Shown in pieces: positions 25,221 to 37,220 of a DNA stretch of 64,000 nucleotides. Positions within the stretch are counted from its first letter, which is position 1, and every line of letters starts with the position of its first letter. A program made the position numbers and the translations under genes. Source of the DNA: Phoronis australis (Eukaryota > Phoronida > Phoronidae); contig NMRA01000045.1 in assembly GCA_002633005.1 (NCBI GenBank), positions 341,131 through 405,130 of the forward strand. The letters are read 5' to 3'. Under the pieces are notes generated by a model, which was not told the DNA's origin, did not search any database, and worked only from the letters and a program-made list of their open reading frames with translations.

Positions 25221-25504
25221 TCAGATGACACCTCCACACCGTGTCCCTGCAATGCCACTACGCCATAAGTGCTCCCCATGCCGGTGGCTCTCCTTGACTC
25301 CACCGACCGACCTGTGCCTCCCGCGCCGGCCGCTATCCTTGACTCCACCGAGCAACGTGTGCCGTCGACATCTGTTGCTGCAGATCAACCTTCTCATACT
25401 CATTACTCGTTCTGGTTGAGTTTCGCACTCAGGCTTACCAGTGCATTTTCATGATTCTCCACCCACTTCGGATTTGACTTAGTCCTCCGCTTGGAGGGGG
25501 GTAC

Positions 25505-25642
25505 TGTGGAGTGCCACCTATCAGTTATAACGATTTGTTAAGTCACTGTAGTTTAGCCTCGTTTTCAGTTATTACAACATCAAGTGTCTGTTTCAATACA
25601 GTACTTTATTCACTTCTTCTAATTGTGTTTCTGACTCCTATA
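25505..25642 (+). repeat. 3' LTR
   Basis: Starts TGTGGAGTGCCACCTATC and ends about CCTATA (the terminal CA has mutated). It is preceded by the polypurine tract and followed by target duplication TACT. Confidence 0.87.
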
Positions 25643-25649
25643 TACTGTC

Positions 25650-27200
25650 TACTCTAAAGTCAAATTGAATCATATATATCAATGACATTCAGCACTCTAC
25701 TACAGACAGTTCCCAGGCTTTTGATTCCGTGGGTCACTGACTTTGAGAACTGACTGAATAACAATTATTTGATCTTGATGAATGTTGCCTGTTGAGTGGA
25801 TGAAACTTAAGTTCTCAAAATCATGAACCAGCAATTTGGAGCAAAAGGGTCTAATACCAATCACAGTCCAACTAACACAACAGTACCATTCTCTGAGCTG
25901 GGCCAGTACAGACAAGTCCAAAGANTATGCCATTGATATACAATCGACATCATGACTACTCAAAGCTAAATTAATCAAACATGGGCGACGCCCACCATAG
26001 GGGGCCCCCACTTATTTCAGTGCTGCGCCGCCCATCAGTGTCAAACGCAGTACACTTTGGACTATGCAGGCTGGGAGAGGGCCTCTAGAAACCCCCATCC
26101 CCTCACATCTGTCTAGGTCCACGGTTCCAGAATAGATATTCTCGAGACCTCTGACCTAACTGACACGGGGGGCACTCTAAATGTGCACCGTAAGTAGGAT
26201 ACCCAGGCTTTCCCGTTGAGACCGCGACCACTGAGACAGTGCGATCAGATTTATGTCAATCCATTGACCCTTTACAGGCTCTTTTGTTGGCAGCTGTTTT
26301 TAAAAGATTATCTTTTACGTTTTTTTTCCTAACCAGGTATTGTGAGGGTGTATTGAACCAAATTAACAGCCTTTTCATAGTATTTTCAACCCGTCAGAAA
26401 CCCGAAACTACAAATTCCTTCTGACTACTATGCTGAAAAGTCAGCCGGGTCGCACCAGTTTGCGGAGTAGACTATTCGAAAAATCATGGGAGAGTTGTCC
26501 GGTTTTGCTGGCTGTAAGAACACAGGCACAGCCTCTAACCGGAACGTTTCGTTGATTCCACCCAGTAAAGTGCTAACGTCAAGTCGGTCGTGACTGAAGA
26601 TAACGGTGCGTGTGTCCAGGTCGCTGATCATCCGAAATAACGGTAAAGCACTGAGTATATCGCGCAAAGGTACATAAGCCTAAGAGTTAGCTCGTATGTC
26701 CTTTGAACACGAGTCGGGTCTTAATCTTGAGACGTCAATAATTTTGCGTGTCTTTCCTTTAATTCGTTTTCAGCTAATTAATTATTCATCTTAAATGGAA
26801 GACACGTTAATATCCATTGTATTTTAATTCCGTCTCATCGAGAGGAAAAGAAGCGTGCTTCGATGGTTTTGCGCAAGTAATTGAGATAAATACATGTGTC
26901 AAAAATCGGATAAAGAGGTGCAGCCGTACATGTGCTCCCTGACAACGAATTAAGTAACAGAACCTGTCCGTTTCCTACAAATTTCATCCCGTAATACTAT
27001 TTAAATCTTAAGATGTGTTTTTTTTTTGAAAACAAATATTTTATGAAAGTCCATGAGTAACACGCATTCCTTCAAGTTTATGATAATGGTGTCACCCGGG
27101 TGTTTTAACTGTTTTATCAAACTAACTCACGTTACTGACGTAAAATGTGATAAAACATAAACTTACTTTACCACCCGAGTTAACTGTTACGAGATCTCAG
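25650..27200. other. No supportable gene
   Basis: No exon with a recognisable domain. A reverse frame at 26428-26667 (79 codons) has plausible composition but no recognisable motif or splice context. It could be an unrecognised exon or part of the Arf-gene intron. Confidence 0.4.
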
Positions 27201-27212
27201 CGATTGAAGAGA

Positions 27213-27656
27213 TCACGACAACGCGTAGGCCGCCACAGCTGCGGTTGCCGCCAACAAACCAACTGCTGTTAGTCTCTTCCACGAGAAAAAACTTCTGCTG
27301 GGCCCTTCATCTTGCCCGGTCTCTTCTACAGAAACCACTGATGGCGTCGACGGGGATGGCGATGGCGGGGGTGGCGCCGGCGGGGTTTGCGCCGCATGAG
27401 CTAATAAATGTGGAGGTATATATTGGAGCGGGATACCAGGAGGTATCTCCGACCAAGGCCCAACCTGATCAAGAATGGTCGCCAGGGGAACAGGGAGCAT
27501 ATGCATGAGATGGCCGACACCATGAACCTGAGCTGCCTGGACAAAATCTTGAAAAGCGTCGCCACCGCCACGTCTGTGTGCCTGTAAATGTAGTTGGGAC
27601 ATTTTTTCACGTTTTTCATGTTTATCATCGATATAATCTGAAATTGATAATGGCAA
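27213..27656 (-). CDS. Hypothetical proline-rich, tail-anchored-like protein
   Basis: Not recognised. The frame encodes up to 147 residues and ends in TGA at 27213. From the N-terminus it shows a charged segment (DDKHEKREK), a His/Gly-rich middle, a Pro/Ser/Thr-rich linker (TPPAPPPPSPSPSTPS), an acidic segment and a C-terminal hydrophobic helix LTAVGLLAATAAVAAYALS preceded by basic residues (SWKR), the layout of a tail-anchored membrane protein. G+C is clearly higher than in the neighbourhood, and codon use looks coding. The start is uncertain. A good acceptor (ttatcaatttcag) sits at 27638-27640, so the real exon may begin at 27637 with the N-terminus encoded upstream. It could also be a single-exon gene with the ATG at 27656. 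Confidence 0.55.
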   Translation of the reverse strand: MPLSISDYIDDKHEKREKMSQLHLQAHRRGGGDAFQDFVQAAQVHGVGHLMHMLPVPLATILDQVGPWSEIPPGIPLQYIPPHLLAHAAQTPPAPPPPSPSPSTPSVVSVEETGQDEGPSRSFFSWKRLTAVGLLAATAAVAAYALS

Positions 27657-27849
27657 CCTGGTTGATTATAAAGTACAAACGTCGTTGTCAATTTCATCTT
27701 AGTGATATTGTCTGAAACCAACATCATAAATATTGATTTACGAACTTTCTTCGCGAACGTCGTAAGCCTATAGCGCTGTGTTCAACTGAAGTGATCAAGC
27801 GTGATATGGCCTCTCTATGTCGATTGTGCGAAAAAAAATCAAAAGTAAG

Positions 27850-28720
27850 TAACATTTCTCATTAAAAATTCAGCAATATGCCTAAAACCACTTCGAACGC
27901 GCTTAAAAAAGCAACGTTCTAGTAAAGTTATTACAATAATATCATGAATAAATTCAGTGTTCTCTATTAACAGTAAAAGTCTTAAGTAATTAGATCATTA
28001 AAGAATAAAAAAAATGTGAATGATTGCGACATTTGTCAACTACGTCCAACTTTTCAGTACATGTCTAAATTCAATACAATAGAAATGAGAAGCGGGGGAT
28101 AGGGTATGTGGTAAATGATCTAAATCATAAGTTCGTCGCACGTTTCAGTGCATCACGCAATTCGAATGACGTCAACAGTCAGTTGCTAAGGCTGACGAGC
28201 TTCAAAGCATTTCCATTTTTACAATAGATTGATATAAGCGAAAGGTGAACTTTTGATACCGAGAAAGTTGTAGTTATTGAACCCTGTGCACGCTCCACCA
28301 CTACATATGTACTTCTCTAGTTATACGATGCCCCACTACGTTCAAATTTTACAATTAAATGACAGTTCATGAGAATCAGATTAAACTAACATACGTTTAT
28401 AAATGGACCGTGAACTTGCGGAATCGGAGGCTGAAACTGATGGAACATTTTGCAATTATCTTCGATGTACAGACCAAAGACTGACTCTGAATTATTCTCT
28501 CTCTCTCAGTGCCTGAGAACGAATTCGTCAAGGTTTGAAAAGAACAAACGACGACGTCATACTTTTGTCATGAGTGCGAAACACTTGCGTTTGGCATCAG
28601 ACCTACTGATGACGTGAATTTCACGCATTCTGTATTGAAACTTTTAAATGGACATTCGCCGCGAGAAAATTAAATTTACGAAAACGACGAATAGCGTGGA
28701 ATCGAACCCAATAGCTCCAC
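27850..28720. other. No supportable gene; CRE-like site
   Basis: AT-rich. A TGACGTCA palindrome lies near 28168, followed by GTTGCTAAGG resembling an RFX X-box half, so a promoter is possible but unassigned. No coding exon was recognised. Confidence 0.3.
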
Positions 28721-28726
28721 AGTAAC

Positions 28727-28853
28727 CAGGGGCGGACAGAGTATTAGTCGGGATTTTTCCCGTCAGACATTCGCACCTTCGAACTGCCAAATGTAATCTG
28801 GGAGAATTTTAGGGGGACCATGGCCACTTGGCCCCCCTCTAAATCCGCCACTG
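28727..28853. mobile_element. MITE, CAGGGGC family, copy 2
   Basis: Starts CAGGGGCGGACAG and ends AAATCCGCCACTG, flanked by perfect 5-bp target duplications GTAAC (28722-28726 and 28854-28858). The interior matches copies at 12105 and 52412 ('cccgtcagacattcgca', 'gagaattttaggg'), with an internal deletion near the left end. Confidence 0.88.
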
Positions 28854-29749
28854 GTAACAGCTGCCGAATGAAATCCAACGTGCATTTAAACGTGACACCG
28901 GATTTGCGGATTTCAGCGAGTCTAGCAAACACCAATAAAATGGATTCATTGTTTTACGTCTTTGCCGGGTCGATGCTAACATAGATTATAGACATGATGC
29001 TAATAACTTCAAGAGTATGTGGTGGTGACTAACATCAACAATCATGGGTCTTGTTGCCATTGAAAGTTCTTGCATCTATCCCATCTAACAATAATAACAA
29101 GATGCGTTTCTCTGGCGTACAGTCGACAAACTCTCCATGGAACATTATATAATACATAAACATTGTAACAATGTTTTCTTTTATATGTTGCTTCTATTTT
29201 ATCCTATGAATGGTGTCAATTTCTGTGTTATGTTTAGGTATATTTGTCGCAAAAGTGGCACTTTGACAACTTACCGAGCAGGAAAGAATGATGTCATGTA
29301 CTTGGAACTTGTTTTCAGTTACTGCATAGCCTATTTGAAGTAGACAAAATACCACAGTGTCACCTGGCTCATTACAGCTATCGTCATGGGCCAGTTGAGA
29401 CGCCTTGGCACTCTCGAATACGTGAAGCTGCGGCCAGCAATCGTTAGATGTATTCAGACGTGATGAATTGTCGAATGCAGATAGTTCAAATACAATGCTA
29501 ATACTATGCTCAGAAATAATAAGTAGTAAGTCAAGATAAATCCAGGTTTTGCTATTAATAGTTCGCTTACCGCTGGCTTAATATGTATTTATTTAGCTGG
29601 ACAATTATTTGTTTATTTTTATTACCAGCAATGCTGAGAAATTCAAAAAACTCTGGGATTATTATAGATGAAAGGTGTAATTTTATCGCAGAGGCTTTCA
29701 CAGTGGAAAGTTTACTGGAGAAAATGCAACAAGTGTTACGTAGCACGTA

Positions 29750-29890
29750 GAAAAAAAAAACAATAACAATATTCCTGGCCTTCTGTTGCAGTCGATTTCG
29801 AGAGAAAAAAAACAACTACAATATTCATGGCCTTCTGTTGCAGTCGATTTCGAGAAAGCCTTTGATTCTCTGCCACAACGATGGGTGAGC
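29750..29890 (+). pseudogene. LINE reverse transcriptase fragment (motif A) with local duplication
   Basis: 29843-29890 reads VDFEKAFDSLPQRW, the motif A signature of non-LTR retrotransposon reverse transcriptases. The preceding 'ggccttctgttgcagtcgatttcgag' occurs twice in tandem, with A-rich spacers. Nothing else of the element is visible. Confidence 0.6.
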
Positions 29891-30211
29891 ATTTTTTATT
29901 AGGATTCTCGCGCCGTGTGTAGTCCAAAGGGGGTACGATATGTCTTCTTAGTGTTTCTCTGCCTCACCAGGCTCAACAAGGTGATTTAGTATCTCCGTAT
30001 TTTAGCTGGTCATTCCTTACGAAAGAAAACCCACCCAAAAGATTGTAGTTGCCTGAACACACAATTTCAAAAGAGTGCTTACTAAGGGGACAGTGCCTGA
30101 TTTTAGTTTTGAATCGCCAATTCTCGCCGGCGTTTGGTCGGTCATTCATTGATTCATCCCAATACCAGTGATTTTATATGACAGAACTCCGTCACTGCCG
30201 GAAAGTCGAGG

Positions 30212-30427
30212 NNNNNNNNNNNNNNNNNNNNNNNNNNNNNNNNNNNNNNNNNNNNNNNNNNNNNNNNNNNNNNNNNNNNNNNNNNNNNNNNNNNNNNNNN
30301 NNNNNNNNNNNNNNNNNNNNNNNNNNNNNNNNNNNNNNNNNNNNNNNNNNNNNNNNNNNNNNNNNNNNNNNNNNNNNNNNNNNNNNNNNNNNNNNNNNNN
30401 NNNNNNNNNNNNNNNNNNNNNNNNNNN
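30212..30427. other. Assembly gap (N run)
   Basis: A run of Ns, followed directly by 16 C residues (30428-30443), a likely cause of the sequencing break. Confidence 0.97.
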
Positions 30428-30443
30428 CCCCCCCCCCCCCCCC

Positions 30444-30469
30444 ATCTCAAAATCCAGGATACGCCCCTG
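30444..30469 (-). mobile_element. MITE, CAGGGGC family, end fragment
   Basis: Reads ctcaaaatccaggatacgcc plus cctg, the reverse complement of the family's left end (CAGGGGCG.ATCC.GGATTTTGAG). The rest of the copy is lost in the gap. Confidence 0.65.
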
Positions 30470-30579
30470 GCTCGTCTAATTGCTACAGCTAGTGATACAT
30501 AACTAACACAATGGACGTATTCAATCAAACGCGTTCCGTGTGATGACCCTCTTGGAGACCTTCCCACCCTGTCTTGTCA

Positions 30580-30804
30580 ATGGACTTTTCCACTATTGTT
30601 CTAGGTCTGCTCGCATCGATAGCATTTGCCGCAGCAGTTGGAAAGTTGTTCCAGTGTTGGAAGTGTCCCATTGACCGTCTAGTTAGTACTGGCGAAATAC
30701 TTCGTTTCGGGATAACTTGCGGAGTTGATCAACATGTCAATATCTACAATCGTGACATGTGCCTTGATTTTGGGAGGCGTATATGGTCAGGGGAACGAAT
30801 GTGA
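30580..30804 (+). other. Upstream ORF overlapping the F-spondin start
   Basis: An ATG at 30580 opens a 74-codon frame that overlaps the F-spondin start (30734) in a different frame. Its first residues, MDFSTIVLGLLASIAFAAAV, look like a signal peptide or membrane helix. The remainder has several Cys but no known domain. It may be a regulatory upstream ORF if the transcript starts before it, or chance. Confidence 0.3.
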
Positions 30805-30917
30805 TCGAAGACCAAGCAGAACCTTGTCAAATCCGACTCCAGGTGACAATGGCTTCAGGATCGTAATTCCAGACCAAACTTTGCCGAAGTCATACCGCCC
30901 CGGACAAACGTACTCAG
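30734..30917 (+). CDS. SPON1: F-spondin (SPON1-like), coding exon 1
   Basis: First coding exon of a secreted extracellular-matrix protein of the F-spondin family, known in other animals for roles in axon guidance and cell adhesion. Ten exons with conserved frame are visible (548 codons plus one base); the gene continues past the window. This exon encodes a signal peptide (MSISTIVTCALILGGVYGQG, cleavage likely after Gly18 or nearby) and the start of the reeler domain (C..RPSRTLSNPTPGDNGF...SYRPGQTYS). Overall domain order: signal, reeler (about 22-155), spondin_N (about 180-390), acidic linker, TSP1 repeats from about 427. The donor is CTCAG|gtaggc. The ATG at 30734 was chosen because the signal peptide follows it directly. 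Confidence 0.92.
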
Positions 30918-31350
30918 GTAGGCTCGCGTACATTCAGCTCGGCACTCGTATCTTGATTCTCAAAAGCGTTATTTGTCTTCAAAATGCTGTATGATTCAAT
31001 AGCTAACCGATACTGTACTCGGCTGCATGTGGAGGAAAGACAGGAAAGTTGGTTAAGTTGGTATGAACACGACATAAAGGTTGATCGCAGTTAACAAATC
31101 GTAGTAAAATGAACACAACAGACCACTTGGTTGTTAATTGTTCATTTTCCAAAACACTTAGTGCCCGATTAAGGCGCAGGTGTCTTGTGGCAACACATTT
31201 CTTTTATCTTTCGGCCTTTTTCACACGAAGTCGAGTATTCCGAAGTGGTTCTCATTCACTCCCTTGTACACATTTATTCGCTCACTAGTAATACCGAGCT
31301 GAAGAGTAGGAGACACTTTTGTGCAGTGCTCGATTGCCAGCCGCTAATGT

Positions 31351-31417
31351 AAAAGTTGGAGCCGGGTCTCCCAAACGGTAGTCTGAAGCACAAACCACTG
31401 AGCCACACTGTCTCCTC
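31351..31417 (-). repeat. tRNA-derived SINE-like fragment
   Basis: On the reverse strand it reads GGAGACAGTGTGGCTCAGTGG and then TTTGTGCTTCAGACTACCG, with an A-box match (TGGCTCAGTGG) and a weak B-box-like GACCCGGCTCCAAC about 40 bases on. It does not fold as a full tRNA by eye, so a SINE head is likelier than a functional tRNA. Confidence 0.4.
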
Positions 31418-34400
31418 AACCAGTGGGTCATCGTAGTGCTTGGTCACAATATAAAGACTTTCAACTGTAATAGGACCACCAAGTTGTTAGAAATAACATT
31501 CTAAGACAAATATCACCCTTCTGTCAGATAAATAGGTAATTAACCAGCAATTTAGTAAGTGAAGTAAAGCACCATAAGTGACCCATTTCTAATGATGAGA
31601 AATTTATGTTTTTGTATTAACTTGCTTTTCAACTAAATTGTGAACAATATACAACAATTAAGAATTTGCAAAAAATATTATCCTGTCTCACATTTACTTG
31701 TACATATACACTGTATATGTGACATATGATACCTACATCATAAATTGCTGCTGTCTCCTTTGACCTAATGTTGGTAATATTTTAATGCTAATTTGTTGGA
31801 CATTACAAATTGTACTAATGGATTATCACAGCATGACCAACTTCCAGGAAATTCGCATTGTGTCAATAAGCAAATGCAGTTCCCTTCTGGACACACACAC
31901 ACACTTCAAGTTGCGGTAATTTCTACTCATTTCAGCTGTGATTTAGCATTTCTGGAATAATTTCAAAGTTGTTTTCAGCAATGACTGAGTATTTCCGGAG
32001 TTTTTTTCAACTGTGTTCAGTAAGAACTTGAGTATTTCCAGAAGGATATGTGTCATATCTTGTTGAAAATTGAATTTTACCATGCAGTTTGATCTAATTA
32101 GCATAAGTGTGGATATTTGTGTAACATTATCCACCGTTTTAGACAGTTAGCCAGTCAGGGCGTATACCTGTACAGAGAAAGTTAGAATGATTGAAAAGGG
32201 CTCTATTTTGTAGATAGTTAGCTTCTATGACACTCTCTCCAAGTAGATTTGTTTTTCCTTAGCAGGACACTTTTGTAAGTTATAACCAGTTATAACCTAA
32301 AAAGTTTTATTTTGGGGAAGTCAAAGCAGTGCTAATTAGGTTTTAGTAAATATTACAAAATTAAAGAGTTGAAATAACTTAAGGTTAGTGATGGTGAATG
32401 TTTCAGTTGAAACACAAATAATGAACTTCATTCGGTCCACAGCGTTTTCGTGTGCAATTAAGATCGTTAGCTCACCATCTTTAAAAACAGCAAAAGATTC
32501 CATCCCAAAACAGGAGTCCTAAGAATGATTTTCAAAGATTATAGCTTAAATTGAAGATGGGCCTTGTACTGTATGGTAAAATGTCGCCAATTTCATACAA
32601 AAATAATTCCCAAAACTGGTTGTTTTTAGTTTTTCAAAGGCTTTTAACTTTTTTGCAAATGTTCACAATTTCCTAAAATGCTAACAAACAGGAGCTCTAG
32701 TACAGAACTTGAGACTGACATTGCCTATATTTTATACTTTGTCCACTTAATTTAATTATGAAAAATTATAAAAGTGTAATGTTTCCTGTGAGTCAATGTG
32801 TCTTAAACTACTGTAGTTAAAATTTTCTGCTGTTGTTTTGAAGCAACTAGCATATTTAGAATGTGAAGCCTTTTGTGAAATTCTGTTGCAAAACTGAATC
32901 CTTTTGGGGAGTTCATAACCCTAAATTGGACCCTTTTCTTGGTATCATTGGTGATAAAAACCTACTCCTCTCAGTATCATGTATAAATACACCAATCCTG
33001 CAATCTAAGAACTTCACAGATGTAAATCTAACATTTTTCAAACACAAATGTTGTTCACACAAAATGTTGATAAAGAGTGTCACTTCTTGTCCATCATTTT
33101 TAGCAGTTCAAAATTTTTTAATGGAGACTTGTTCACTTGGTGAGAATACCAAGGAAATATGATAGTTCATGTTTACTGCTCAATTTGTCAAGTGTCTGGC
33201 TCAGCTAATTGAATTACAGTCTGTCTCCAAAAGTTTCCACAAATTGAATAAATTTTCACCTCATGCCTTTGAATTTTATATGCCAAAATTCAGTCATGAG
33301 TTGAGAGTTGTCAGTAAAGATACTACATCTTCAATAGACAATTAGTTTGTTTCTGGTCTTGTTGGTCTTTTATAAAAATTTGCTGAATATAGTATTTGCA
33401 AACTGAGTAAAACTTAATTTACTGTAGCTGGATATGCGTTTTGGGACACCCTGTCGTTTTATCATGTCATGTCCTATTCCACACATGTGCTGTTACTGAA
33501 ATACTTGTGACATAATGTTTTTGAGTGTTTCCTCTTAATATAAAGGAAAAAGGTCTGAGAATACACTTGAGATTGGCTACAAAGCAAAGATTGTAATTAA
33601 CTAAGCCTGTGTTGGGTTGGTTTTAAATTCCTAGGTTAAATGTAGCAGGTTGTTAGCTACACATTTTCAAGTTCCAACCTCCTTGACAGGGCTAATTAGC
33701 TAATTACCTCACACTGAAGCCTCGGACTTTGTCCCTTTTCCCATACACTTAACTCGCTACTATCGAAGCTTCGATGTTAACATTGGTTAATTGGTAAGCG
33801 TTACCGTTCCCCATCAACAAATGTTTTAGCATTGGCTGCTTAAAGGCCCACCCCCTGTTGGCAACCGCATTGAGCCCTGCTGATAACTTCAGTGGCATCG
33901 AAGTTAAGGATACCCATTCAGACAAGTGAAGCGTCGATGCTTCAATGTTAAATTTACCTCTTTGCTGGAGTACGGTAAATTGGCGCTGTTAATTTTGATG
34001 CAAGACCGAAGCTGAGTGTTCCCATTCACCAAAACTTCAAGATAACACTGCAGCTTCGCAGCCAGTGAGAATTGCCTTAAACACTGGGATTTCTGAGTGT
34101 GTAACTTTTTAACTGATTAATTTTCGGTCAACTGGGATTGTTCTAAAATTAAACTTCAAACTTCAACGTGTTTTTCTTCTATGAAGTTGTAAGGAAAGGA
34201 GATGGTAAAACGAAAAAAAAAATTGTGAAATATGTATGATATGAACTGTTGAAGTGAGTTGTGGTGGCATGCACAAAGGGAGAGGTGTTCTTATTAATTA
34301 TTTAACGTCTGCGCGAAGACGCGTGTTGCAAATGGTCATGCAGTGTGCAGTGATCAGTGCTCTACTCGCCACAGGCTATCGGAAAACATTGATTTTTGAA

Positions 34401-35439
34401 CATACGTATACCAATGTATGTGTGCTTTCTGAAGTCCCATTGGAACCCATTATGCATTGTTAATTCTTTCCACTCAGTGCTATTCTGGCATGGCAGAAAA
34501 CACTGTTTGGAAAGGGGGCCTGTGGAAACTTCCAAGACCTAGGGCTTGGAATAACCAATGACAAAAAAGAAGACAAATTTCCAGTTGATGTAGAGTTTCA
34601 CAAATAAATAGGCTTGGGTGATAGAAATATTTTTGTGTCGTAAAATTTATAACTGCAAGGAATGTTTTTTGCATAAATAAAGTCAAAATATTAATAAAAA
34701 GAGACAAAACAGAGGAAAGTAGAAACCAAATAAGTGGAAATTGAAACCAAAAAAAGAGGAAATCTTCTTAAAAGAGGAAAATTTCAAGCCCTGAAGACTC
34801 ACACACCACAGTTGTTTACATCTAAAGATTAACGTTGCTAGGGAGAGGTGGTTGTTATCGACTTCTAATTCATTCGCACTAAGGAATTAATTCTATTTTC
34901 GTTATTAATTTTTCGTGTTTAAGTTTGTATTGCTAGTAGTTATTGGGTTATTTCATGTTTCAGAAACGTTACACACATCTCTGATTGTGACAATGTCACT
35001 GGTTGAATGCTTCAATCAGCTATAGAAACTTTGATTGATCTGAAGGTGAATGTTCAGGAAGACACTTGCTTGTGTCAAGAGTGTTGTGTAAAAACGACTT
35101 CACACTAGGTGCCCCTTACAGTAGGTGCCCATTACACTAGATGCTTGTCACGTTCAACAAATGGTAATAAGTTAACAAATAAGTCTGTTGGAGAAAAGTT
35201 ATCTTGTTAACGTAACTGGATGTTTTACTGCTTTTTTCTCAAATGCAGAAATCTGCTTCAGTTGTCACTTGGCTCATGTGGTGAAAACCTAAGATTTTCA
35301 ATAGCTCAAATGCTAACAAAAATGCTTATATTTTAATTAGACAAAAGAGCTGTTGCTAAGGGAAGGTTTTCACAGTAGTTAGTTTATTCTCCCACCACCC
35401 ATTGGGGGACTAAAAATTTTTCGGAATGACCCTATGTGT

Positions 35440-35535
35440 GTATATACCTGTACATAAGTGCATGCATATGTATATACACATGTATATACACATGTATATA
35501 TACATTATAAAAAGATATGTGTATATGTATATATA
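35440..35535. repeat. (TATACACATG)-type microsatellite
   Basis: Alternating purine-pyrimidine tract made of tgtata/catgta variants, about 95 bp. Confidence 0.75.
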
Positions 35536-35865
35536 TGGAGTGGCTGTGTTAATCATGGTTTAAAACCTAACCATTTGATACCCTCAAATACCTGTGCCTC
35601 AAAATTTTGGAAAATTATGTTTTCACTCGAAGCCAAGTACACAGCCTCATTTAAAATCTGTTTTGGTATGAATTTTGAAGCACTTGGTTTTGGACAGTTT
35701 TAAGTATCTTTCTCACAATTTCAGACATTTGGCAAAAATTATGACATTTATTTGTTGAGATGACCTCAAAGAATACAGGTCTCGGAAAAACTGCCTATGA
35801 ATTTGTGTCAGGCAATGTTGTTGAGTTGTGAAATACTGTACATCGGTGCAAGGTCCCCACACGAC

Positions 35866-36265
35866 TAAAGTGCCGTCCACGCACTGACTTATCCTAGAAC
35901 AGGTTACTCTTGGAACTGAGTTGTCACTAGATTTGGAGGTTGTGTAAATGCAGCTTACTCTACTTGTGACAACTTACTCCACCTTATCAAGGTGGAGTAA
36001 CTTGTTCTAGGGTAACTTGTGCCACTACTAATTCCTGTGTGGCTGCAAACCTGGGCCAAGGCGAAAGTACAGTTATCAACTATGGTTACATACAGACTTT
36101 TTTGCACGCCGCACTCGCAATAGGTGTTCATTACACGGAGCGACCACTTCTGCCTTACCCTAGTAAAGTTGTGGGATATGTGTGTGTGGTCGCTCCACTC
36201 TCACACATATAGCTCCACTAAAGTGGGAAAAGTAGCGCAAGACTGCAAGTTGTTCTAGGGTAGGC
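35866..36265. repeat. Dispersed repeat, GTCCAC(A)CGC family, copy 1
   Basis: Begins 'aaagtgccgtccacgcactg' and carries several internal repeats of 'ttgttctagggtaac'. A related copy lies at 40729-40985, sharing the left end and an interior segment ('gtggctgcaaacctggg') in inverted orientation. Likely a non-autonomous TIR element. Confidence 0.55.
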
Positions 36266-36569
36266 AAAAACATTGACATGCATGACTGATTTCAAAGTGT
36301 AGGCAAACAATAACAGCTCAGCACATTTTAGCCATCCATAGTGGCAAAAACCAAGAAATGCTCGAGTGATTTTAAGATATTTAGGGTGGATATCTTATCC
36401 ACCTAAACTGGCATCTGGAAGACCTTCAACAATTTTAGGCCACTACAAGACGTGTGTGTGTGTTTGTTAGAATAAAATGCGTTGAATACTGCTCAATGCC
36501 ACTTGAAATTTTTTGTACTGGAAACAAGTGTTAGTATATGATAGTGAATGTTCTGGTAAAAGTCTGTAA

Positions 36570-37110
36570 AAAAGACAGGTGTTATGATTTTAAAAAGGCA
36601 TTTGATACTGTCCATTTGAGATATTTATTATGTAAACCCAACAGTGTTGGTGTCCATGGTGATATAACAAAAGTAATTCAGTTTATGTATATGAACAAAT
36701 AGATTCGTTTATTAGTGGACAAAACTGAAAGAGCAAATTTCTTTCAAGTGCACAGTAGGAGTGTGAAAAGGATGTACACTGAGTCCTTTTATGTTTACAA
36801 TATATTTTTAATGAACTGATCAAACAAACGTCTTAAAAAATCTGATTGTCCAGGTTTCTATTGATTGTGACTACCCTGTTTACTGTATGCTGATGATGTT
36901 GAAAATACACAGAGATAAAAGCTAAAACAATTAAAGGTTGTAGAACCATTTTACAAGGATTTGGAACAGAGGTTAACATTATCGATAAAACAAGAATTAT
37001 AGTGTTGAGAGTGAGAAAAGATGGTCCACTGACGAATGTTGAAAAGTCATATAATCTCCAATCTGTGAATATTGCATCGTATTTTAAGTATACAAGGTTG
37101 TATTTCCCAG
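36570..37110 (+). pseudogene. Decayed non-LTR (LINE) reverse transcriptase
   Basis: Successive RT signatures are readable: motif A DFKKAFDTV near 36580, motif B-like GCTLSPFMFTIY near 36775, and motif C LLYADDV near 36890, then a thumb-like KTRIIVLR and the tail SYFKYTR. The frames change between them and stops intervene, so this is a fossil. The endonuclease and 3' end are not seen. Confidence 0.8.
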
Positions 37111-37220
37111 GGATATTCCTGGACTGCGCCTTTGCGCCATAACCGCATAAAAAATAGAAAGGCACAAGTAGGTTGCAGCACTGCACCCCCTGGACGCATC
37201 TTTTAAAATGCAACACTTCC

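Larger units (their letters stand above)
22889..25642 (+). mobile_element. Decayed Ty3/gypsy-type LTR retrotransposon
   Basis: A 2.75-kb element with 137-bp LTRs at both ends, a polypurine tract (ggaggggggtac) directly before the 3' LTR and a 4-bp target duplication TACT (22885-22888 and 25643-25646). The internal order is gag, protease, a short start of reverse transcriptase, then the integrase C-terminal end, which is typical of Ty3/gypsy polyproteins. Most of pol is deleted, and frames are broken by stops and frameshifts. Part of gag plus the gag-protease junction is tandemly duplicated. It sits in the first visible intron of the Arf-like gene, in antisense orientation to it, and is not autonomous. 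Confidence 0.9.

Noticed and set aside
26428-26667. 79-codon reverse ORF
   Set aside because: Composition is plausible but there is no family, motif or splice context I can name.
30146-30567. ORFs across the second N gap, including the poly-Pro/Gly readings
   Set aside because: Produced by the Ns and a homopolymer C run.
31351-31417. Functional tRNA gene
   Set aside because: The A box is good but the B box is weak and the acceptor and T arms do not pair convincingly; a SINE fragment is likelier.
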